A stretch of DNA of 5,025 bases. Source: Alphaproteobacteria bacterium (GTDB taxonomy: Bacteria; Pseudomonadota; Alphaproteobacteria; Micavibrionales; Micavibrionaceae). Positions 1 to 5,025 of the stretch are shown here, in pieces (position 1 is the stretch's first letter; each line of letters starts with the position of its first letter). The translations under genes and the position numbers were made by a program. The notes beneath the pieces were generated by a model that worked only from the letters and a program-made list of their open reading frames with translations, was not told the origin of the DNA and made no database searches. The DNA lies in NCBI GenBank assembly GCA_030427765.1, contig JAUICS010000139.1, forward strand, positions 1-5,025. The letters are read 5' to 3'.

Positions 1-761
1 GCTTTGTATCACCGAAGGCCATACCTCAACTAGCCGATCACGCCGACGTTATGGCGCGTATTAATTGCAAAACTGATGTGACATATGCCGCGCTTGTTCC
101 AAATGAACGGGGGATGGAAGGTGCGATTGCTGCAGGGGTAAGGGAAATCGCCTTGTTTACTGCGGCATCTGAAGAATTTGTTCAAAAGAATATTAACGCG
201 TCCATTGACGAAAGTTTTGACCGTTTTACGCCGGTCGTGAAGATGGCGCAGGAGAATAATATACGTATTCGCGGCTATGTGTCATGTGTTGCCGGTTGCC
301 CGTATGAGGGCGATATCGCACCGGAAAAGGTCGCGGCGGTCTCAAGACGATTGCGGGATATCGGATGCTATGAAATTTCACTAGGCGATACGATTGGTGT
401 CGGAACGCCAAACAAAATCACGGATATGATATCATGTGTTTTAAACGATATGTCCGTCGATAACATAGCCCTGCATATGCACGATACATATGGGCAGGCA
501 CTTGCCAATATATATGCCGGATTACAAATGGGTGTCAGTGTTGTTGACAGTGCGGTTGCCGGTCTGGGCGGATGTCCATATGCACGCGGTGCATCTGGTA
601 ATGTGGCGACCGAGGATGTTTTGTACATGCTGCATGGTCTTGGTATAAAAACGGGTGTGAACCTTGATCACATCATTGATGCCGCATGGTATATTTCAGA
701 TTATTTGGGACGCGCGCCCGCATCAAAAGTTGCACATGCGCTAAAAAATAAAAATCAGTAG
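1..761 (+). CDS. Hydroxymethylglutaryl-CoA lyase, 3' part (5' end outside window)
   Basis: This enzyme cleaves HMG-CoA to acetyl-CoA and acetoacetate, the last step of leucine breakdown, and is expected in the cytoplasm. The reading frame is already open at the left edge: codons from position 3 read FVSPKAIPQLADHADV and run unbroken to the TAG at 759-761, giving 252 codons. The family is about 300 residues, so roughly 45-50 N-terminal residues are missing, including the Arg-Asp pair (human Arg41/Asp42) and the catalytic Glu (human Glu72). The visible part has the RGYVSC..GCPYEG and GCYEISLGDTIGVGTP segments. The metal-binding HMHDTYGQ begins at 474 (human His233/His235), and GLGGCPYARGASGN spans 561-602, with the catalytic Cys codon at 573-575 (human Cys266) and the metal-ligand Asn at 600-602 (human Asn275). 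The ATG at 51 is an internal Met, not the start. The gene corresponds to liuE/mvaB of other bacteria. A related DRE-TIM lyase is possible but unlikely, given close agreement with the human enzyme recalled from memory. Confidence 0.96.
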   Translation, partial: FVSPKAIPQLADHADVMARINCKTDVTYAALVPNERGMEGAIAAGVREIALFTAASEEFVQKNINASIDESFDRFTPVVKMAQENNIRIRGYVSCVAGCPYEGDIAPEKVAAVSRRLRDIGCYEISLGDTIGVGTPNKITDMISCVLNDMSVDNIALHMHDTYGQALANIYAGLQMGVSVVDSAVAGLGGCPYARGASGNVATEDVLYMLHGLGIKTGVNLDHIIDAAWYISDYLGRAPASKVAHALKNKNQ

Positions 762-784
762 AAAAAGAGCATTAGAAAATTAAT

Positions 785-790
785 AGGGAG
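785..790 (+). promoter_or_regulatory. Ribosome binding site of the isovaleryl-CoA dehydrogenase gene
   Basis: AGGGAG lies 10 bases upstream of the ATG at 801. Its GGAG core can pair with the 3' end of 16S rRNA. It sits in an AT-rich 39-base spacer after the lyase stop codon and supports 801 as the start. The same octamer, AATAGGGA, precedes the next gene. Confidence 0.6.
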
Positions 791-800
791 AATAAAGACA

Positions 801-1964
801 ATGCATTATCCAACTTTGAATTTTGGTCATTCCGAAGACATCGACATGTTACGGTCGGAGGTATCAAAATTCGCCCAAAACGAAATCGCGCCGCTTGCGG
901 AACAGGTGGATGAGGATAATGAATTTCCAAATGATATGTGGCAAAAACTGGGTGAAATGGGCTTGCTGGGTATCACCGTGTCGGAGGAGTATGGCGGCGC
1001 GGATATGGGGTATCTGGCGCACGTAATCGCGGTTGAGGAAATTTCACGCGCGTCCGCGTCCATTGGCCTTAGTTACGGTGCGCATTCCAATTTGTGCGTG
1101 AACCAGATTTACCGAAACGGTTCCGCCGCACAAAAACAAAAATATCTGCCAAAACTTGTAACCGGTGAATATGTTGGCGCATTGGCGATGAGTGAAACCG
1201 GCGCAGGTTCCGATGTTGTGAGTATGAAATTGCGCGCGGATAAGAAGGGTGATCATTACGTTTTGAACGGCACAAAAATGTGGATCACAAACGGGCCGGA
1301 CGCGGATGTTCTGGTTGTGTATGCGAAGACGGATATGGACGCCGGTGCGCGCGGAATTACCGCATTTCTGATTGAAAAGGGAATGAAAGGTTTTTCAACG
1401 GCGCAGAAACTTGTGAAACTTGGCATGCGCGGATCAAATACGTGTGAGCTTGTGTTTGAGGATTGCGAAGTTCCCGCTGAAAACATTCTCGGCAAGGAAG
1501 GCGACGGCGTTAAAATTTTGATGAGTGGCCTGGATTATGAACGTGTTGTTCTGGCGGGCGGCCCGCTGGGTATCATGCAGGCATGTATGGATATCGTTGT
1601 GCCGTATGTTCATGAACGGAAGCAGTTCGGCCAGCCCATCGGTACGTTTGAATTGATGCAGGGTAAAATCGCCGATATGTACACGACATTGTCGTCTCAG
1701 CGTGCGTATGTCTATGCCGTGGCAGCGGCCTGTGATCGCGGTGAAACAACGCGGAAAGATGCTGCCGGATGTATTTTAATGAGTGCGGAGGCCGCAACGC
1801 AAATGGCGCTTCAGGCCATTCAATCACTCGGCGGGAATGGCTATATAAATGAATACCCGACGGGCCGTTTGCTGCGGGATGCGAAACTGTATGAAATCGG
1901 CGCGGGGACATCGGAAATCCGCCGTATGTTGATTGGGCGTGAATTGTTTGAAGAAACTAAATAA
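801..1964 (+). CDS. Isovaleryl-CoA dehydrogenase, complete
   Basis: This FAD-dependent acyl-CoA dehydrogenase oxidises isovaleryl-CoA to 3-methylcrotonyl-CoA in leucine breakdown and would pass electrons to electron-transfer flavoprotein. It is 387 residues, normal for the bacterial enzyme and without a signal peptide. The N-terminal helical domain covers about 1-125, the middle beta domain about 126-235 and the C-terminal helical domain about 236-387. SETGAGSD (131-138) and WITNG (161-165) are flavin/substrate motifs. RKQFG (273-277) and GGNGY (344-348) are C-terminal family motifs. [14 protein letters not shown] (244-257) carries Glu247 at the place of the catalytic base that marks isovaleryl-CoA dehydrogenases (human Glu254); most short- and medium-chain relatives carry this Glu in the GGxGY region instead. 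Here that region reads [13 protein letters not shown], as in true isovaleryl-CoA dehydrogenases. The start is supported by the upstream AGGGAG and the usual N-terminal length. It matches liuA/ivd of other bacteria; neighbouring genes fit the same pathway. Confidence 0.97.
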   Translation: MHYPTLNFGHSEDIDMLRSEVSKFAQNEIAPLAEQVDEDNEFPNDMWQKLGEMGLLGITVSEEYGGADMGYLAHVIAVEEISRASASIGLSYGAHSNLCVNQIYRNGSAAQKQKYLPKLVTGEYVGALAMSETGAGSDVVSMKLRADKKGDHYVLNGTKMWITNGPDADVLVVYAKTDMDAGARGITAFLIEKGMKGFSTAQKLVKLGMRGSNTCELVFEDCEVPAENILGKEGDGVKILMSGLDYERVVLAGGPLGIMQACMDIVVPYVHERKQFGQPIGTFELMQGKIADMYTTLSSQRAYVYAVAAACDRGETTRKDAAGCILMSAEAATQMALQAIQSLGGNGYINEYPTGRLLRDAKLYEIGAGTSEIRRMLIGRELFEETK

Positions 1965-1999
1965 GCGGCGAATACGTACCGCATAACAAATAAGTGAAT

Positions 2000-2004
2000 A
2001 GGGA
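2000..2004 (+). promoter_or_regulatory. Ribosome binding site of the oxidoreductase gene
   Basis: AGGGA ends 5 bases before the ATG at 2010, within the 45-base spacer after the dehydrogenase stop. Pairing with 16S rRNA would be short, but the position is right and the element resembles the one before the dehydrogenase gene. It supports 2010 as the start over the in-frame ATG at 2100, where the conserved N-terminal segment has already begun. Confidence 0.5.
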
Positions 2005-2009
2005 AAAAC

Positions 2010-5000
2010 ATGGCAACGAAAACAGCAAAAAAACCAAAGGGTAAATTACGCGAGGTATCGCTGGAGGATAAATACGCCCTGGATGATGGTGTGGCGTTTA
2101 TGTCCGGTTTGCAGGCCTTGGCCCGTATTCCGATTGTGCAGCGTCGCCGTGATTTATACTCTGGTTTGAAAACCGCCGGATTTATTTCTGGTTACCGTGG
2201 TTCGCCGCTCGGGTCGTTTGATCAGCAACTCGCCCGTGCAAAGAAATATTATGAAGAACTGGATATACGTTTTCACCCGGGGGTGAATGAGGATCTGGCC
2301 GCAACCGCCCTTTGGGGGACGCAGCAGATTGGATTAATGCCGGGCGGCACGGATTATGATGGCGTGTTTGGTATCTGGTACGGTAAATCACCGGGCGTTG
2401 ACCGTAGCGGCGATGTAATGCGCCATGCCAATGCGTATGGAACGAGTCCGCATGGCGGCGTTCTTGCCCTTGTCGGCGATGATCACGCGTGTAAATCATC
2501 AACCCTGTCATGCCAGAGTGATCATGCATTATACGCGATGATGATTCCGCAGCTATATCCATCCAATATAGGTGAGTTTGTACAGTATGGAATTCTGGGG
2601 ATTGAAATGTCCCGTTATTCCGGCTGCTGGGTCGCGCTGAAGGTTACAAGTGAAACGGCGGAAACGTCTGGTACAGTTGATCTCACGCTCGAAAACCAGC
2701 AGATACTACACCCGACGGATAAGGAATTTGAAATGCCGCCTGGTGGTCTGCATATCCGTCTACGGGATAAACCCCATGATGTCGATTGGCGATTGCAGAA
2801 TTACAAGCTTTTTGCCTGTCATGCGTTTTGCCGTAAAAACAAAATTGACCGCACGGTTATCGACAGCACGAAACCGCGTTTTGGAATTATTACATCCGGT
2901 AAATCATATGGCGACGTGCGTCAGGCTTTGGTCGAGCTTGGTATCACGGATGAGGTTGCGAGCAAGATTGGTATACGGCTTTATAAGGTCGGAATGACAT
3001 GGCCGCTGGAGCCGCAGGGTGTGCAGGATTTTGTGCGCGGTCTGGAAGAAATTCTGGTGGTTGAGGAAAAGCGTGAGCTAATTGAATATCAGCTGAAGCA
3101 GCAAATTTTCAACTGGGATCATAAGCAGCGTCCGGTCGTTGTTGGGAAGTATGATGAGAACGGTGACCGTTTATTGCCGCTGCATAACGATCAATCCGTC
3201 GGGCTTGTTGCTCATGTGATTGCGAAGCGGATTGCCCGTTTTTACAAAACGCCGCAAATAGAATCGCGTCTTAAGTTTTTTGAGCAGCATGAAAAAGACG
3301 TCAAAGATTATTTGCCGCCATCACTGCGCCGTCCGTATTACTGTGCCGGATGTCCGCACAATACGTCAACCAAGGTTCCGGATGACAGTTTCGCGATGGT
3401 CGGTATCGGCTGCCATTACATGGTGCAGTGGATGGATCGAAATTCAGATTTTTGCACGCATATGGGCGGGGAGGGCGTTCCGTGGATCGGTACCGCGCCA
3501 TTCGTAAAGCGTGACCATATTTTTGTGAATTTAGGTGACGGTACGTATTTCCATTCCGGCATTCTGGCCATTCGTGCGGCGGTGGCGGGGAAGGTGAATG
3601 CCACATATAAAATTCTGTATAACGATGCCGTTGCAATGACCGGCGGCCAGACGGTTGACGGTGAAATGCCGGTGCACCGGGTGGCGCAGCAGGTTATATC
3701 CGAAGGGGTTGAGAAGGCGTGGATTTTGACAGAAACACTGGAAAATTATTCCGGTAATCATAAAATTCCGGCGGAGGTTGAAATCCTGCACCGTGATTAT
3801 CTGGATAAAGTGATGAAGGAATGTCAGGACACAAAAGGCATTACCGTTATCATTTATGATCAGACATGTGCGGCGGAAAAACGCCGCCGCCGGAAACGTG
3901 GCCAGTTTCCAGACCCGGATAAACGTATCTTTATCAATAAAGATGTGTGTGAAGGATGCGGTGATTGTTCGGTGCAATCAAACTGTGTGGCGGTGCAGCC
4001 GCTCGAAACAGAATATGGCCGTAAACGTACGATTAACCAGTCGATGTGTAACAAGGATTATTCCTGCGTGAAGGGGTTCTGCCCGTCATTTGTCACCGTT
4101 CTTGGTGGCAAGATTAAGAAGCCGGAGAAGGCGAATTCCGGTGACGATATATTTGCCGATTTGCCGGAACCGACACTGCCGGAATTGGATAGTGCATATA
4201 ACATTATGGTCACTGGTATTGGCGGAACGGGCGTTCTGACAATTGGTGCGCTCATGGGTATGGCCGCGCATCTGGAGCATAAATGTTGCCGTAACCTTGA
4301 TATGACCGGCCTTGCGCAAAAGGGCGGTGAGGTTCTCAGTCATGTCCGGATAAGCAATACGCATGATGATTTACGTACTGGTCACATCATTGCGGGCGGG
4401 GCGGATTTACTTCTGGCCTGTGATATAGTGGCGGCAATCGGGAAAGGTTCCTATGAAACGTTAAGTGGCGAAAGAACGCGTGCAGTCGTGAATGACAACA
4501 ACACACCTGTTACCGATTTTGTGACGAATAACAGTATTGATTTCCATGAACAGCAGGTTCGCAAAACATTGCTGGATGCCGTTCAGAAAGACGATAATTA
4601 TTTCGTTCCGGCCAGCCAGTATGCGCTTGCCCTGATGGGTGATGAAATTGCAACGAATATCTTCATGCTTGGTTTTGCATGGCAGAAAGGGTTTATCCCG
4701 CTGCAATATGAATCATTGATTGAGGCGATTAAACTGAACCGTGTTGCCATCGAAAATAATATCCAGTCATTCAATTACGGGCGACTTGCCGCACATGATC
4801 CGGATAAGGTGAAAGGTATTGTGGAATCGGTTCTTGGCACGCTTGGCGATGATAACATGTCAAAAACTCTTGATGACATGATTGAAAAACGCGCCAAATA
4901 TTTAACGGCTTACCAAAACGAAGATCTGGCAAAACGGTATAAGGCACTTGTTGAAAATGTCCGTTCCGTAGAGAAAAATGTGATGGGCGGCAAGACCGAT

Positions 5001-5025
5001 TTGACGGAGGCCGCGGCACGTTACT
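2010..5025 (+). CDS. Indolepyruvate ferredoxin oxidoreductase, single-chain fused type (3' end outside window)
   Basis: This thiamine-diphosphate and iron-sulfur enzyme converts an aryl pyruvate plus CoA to the aryl-acetyl-CoA and CO2, reducing ferredoxin in the cytoplasm. The frame is open for 1005 codons to the right edge. Fused family members are near 1150-1200 residues, so perhaps 150-190 are missing. Domains in order: pyrimidine-binding domain about 25-220, with GYRGSPLG (61-68), HPGVNEDLAATA (89-100) and GDDHACKSST (156-165); transketolase-C-like domain about 285-375; thiamine-diphosphate domain about 440-605, with CAGCPHN (445-451), GDG (509-511) and NDAVAMTGGQ (538-547). A cysteine-rich ferredoxin-like segment follows (Cys647, 650, 653, 659, 680, 686, 691), after the basic run RRRRKR (625-630). 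The gamma (IorB-like) domain starts near 730 with GIGGTGVLT (736-744) and GLAQKGGEVLSHVRI (767-781). The start at 2010 is backed by a ribosome binding site and leaves a short Lys-rich tail before the conserved VSLEDKYALDDG. The family is clear; the substrate is inferred and could be another 2-ketoacid. Confidence 0.95.
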   Translation, partial: MATKTAKKPKGKLREVSLEDKYALDDGVAFMSGLQALARIPIVQRRRDLYSGLKTAGFISGYRGSPLGSFDQQLARAKKYYEELDIRFHPGVNEDLAATALWGTQQIGLMPGGTDYDGVFGIWYGKSPGVDRSGDVMRHANAYGTSPHGGVLALVGDDHACKSSTLSCQSDHALYAMMIPQLYPSNIGEFVQYGILGIEMSRYSGCWVALKVTSETAETSGTVDLTLENQQILHPTDKEFEMPPGGLHIRLRDKPHDVDWRLQNYKLFACHAFCRKNKIDRTVIDSTKPRFGIITSGKSYGDVRQALVELGITDEVASKIGIRLYKVGMTWPLEPQGVQDFVRGLEEILVVEEKRELIEYQLKQQIFNWDHKQRPVVVGKYDENGDRLLPLHNDQSVGLVAHVIAKRIARFYKTPQIESRLKFFEQHEKDVKDYLPPSLRRPYYCAGCPHNTSTKVPDDSFAMVGIGCHYMVQWMDRNSDFCTHMGGEGVPWIGTAPFVKRDHIFVNLGDGTYFHSGILAIRAAVAGKVNATYKILYNDAVAMTGGQTVDGEMPVHRVAQQVISEGVEKAWILTETLENYSGNHKIPAEVEILHRDYLDKVMKECQDTKGITVIIYDQTCAAEKRRRRKRGQFPDPDKRIFINKDVCEGCGDCSVQSNCVAVQPLETEYGRKRTINQSMCNKDYSCVKGFCPSFVTVLGGKIKKPEKANSGDDIFADLPEPTLPELDSAYNIMVTGIGGTGVLTIGALMGMAAHLEHKCCRNLDMTGLAQKGGEVLSHVRISNTHDDLRTGHIIAGGADLLLACDIVAAIGKGSYETLSGERTRAVVNDNNTPVTDFVTNNSIDFHEQQVRKTLLDAVQKDDNYFVPASQYALALMGDEIATNIFMLGFAWQKGFIPLQYESLIEAIKLNRVAIENNIQSFNYGRLAAHDPDKVKGIVESVLGTLGDDNMSKTLDDMIEKRAKYLTAYQNEDLAKRYKALVENVRSVEKNVMGGKTDLTEAAARY

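Noticed and set aside
51..761. A lyase reading frame starting at the ATG at 51.
   Set aside because: The frame is open to the left edge and encodes the conserved FVSPK segment before this Met, so the ATG is internal and the gene is cut by the window.
1965..1982. Possible hairpin GCGG...CCGC just after the dehydrogenase stop, as a terminator.
   Set aside because: The stem is only 4 base pairs with a 10-base loop, and no T run follows. It is too weak to call a terminator.
2182..2562. Antisense open frame of 126 codons opposite the N-terminal oxidoreductase domain.
   Set aside because: The composition is rich in His and Arg with no family motifs. The sense strand carries conserved motifs across the same span.
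2650..2997. Plus-strand open frame of 115 codons in another frame inside the oxidoreductase gene.
   Set aside because: It is Arg-rich and without motifs, and the oxidoreductase frame continues unbroken through the region. There is no frameshift to explain.
3531..3977. Antisense open frame of 148 codons within the oxidoreductase gene.
   Set aside because: It lies wholly opposite well-conserved coding sequence, has no recognisable domain, and its product looks like a shadow translation.
1..5025. A hidden novel system: defence genes, retron-like RNA, CRISPR array, insertion sequence or attachment site.
   Set aside because: Nearly all bases are in three recognised metabolic genes with short spacers. 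I saw no direct-repeat array, terminal inverted repeats, or unexplained structured stretch.

Overview
The window holds three consecutive plus-strand genes with no sign of mobile DNA. They read as a compact operon fragment for amino-acid catabolism. In order they are the 3' part of a hydroxymethylglutaryl-CoA (HMG-CoA) lyase gene, cut at the left edge; a complete isovaleryl-CoA dehydrogenase gene; and most of a single-chain indolepyruvate ferredoxin oxidoreductase (2-ketoacid:ferredoxin oxidoreductase) gene, cut at the right edge. The third gene is open from position 2010 to the last base with no stop or frameshift. My hand translation gives 1005 complete codons.

The source is most likely a Gram-negative proteobacterium, and Alphaproteobacteria is the best guess. 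The lyase and the dehydrogenase are of the mitochondrial-like type common in that class. The large fused oxidoreductase, with its alpha, beta and gamma parts in one chain, is also a typical proteobacterial form. Base composition is moderate, not GC-rich. This is inference from remembered family resemblance; no search was run, and genus cannot be told.

Layout: 1-761 lyase; 762-800 short spacer with a ribosome binding site; 801-1964 dehydrogenase; 1965-2009 short spacer with a similar ribosome binding site; 2010-5025 oxidoreductase. The spacers are 39 and 45 bases and show no convincing terminator, so co-transcription is likely. No stretch over 300 bases lacks a gene. I see no tRNA, rRNA, CRISPR array, insertion sequence or origin.

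Function: leucine is transaminated to 2-ketoisocaproate and oxidatively decarboxylated to isovaleryl-CoA. The dehydrogenase turns this into 3-methylcrotonyl-CoA. Carboxylation and hydration (enzymes not in this window) give HMG-CoA, and the lyase splits that into acetyl-CoA and acetoacetate. The oxidoreductase decarboxylates a 2-ketoacid, classically an aryl pyruvate from Trp, Phe or Tyr, to the acyl-CoA and passes electrons to ferredoxin. Its place beside leucine genes suggests shared control of leucine and aromatic amino-acid breakdown, or possibly a role on a branched-chain ketoacid. I found no evidence of a previously undescribed system.
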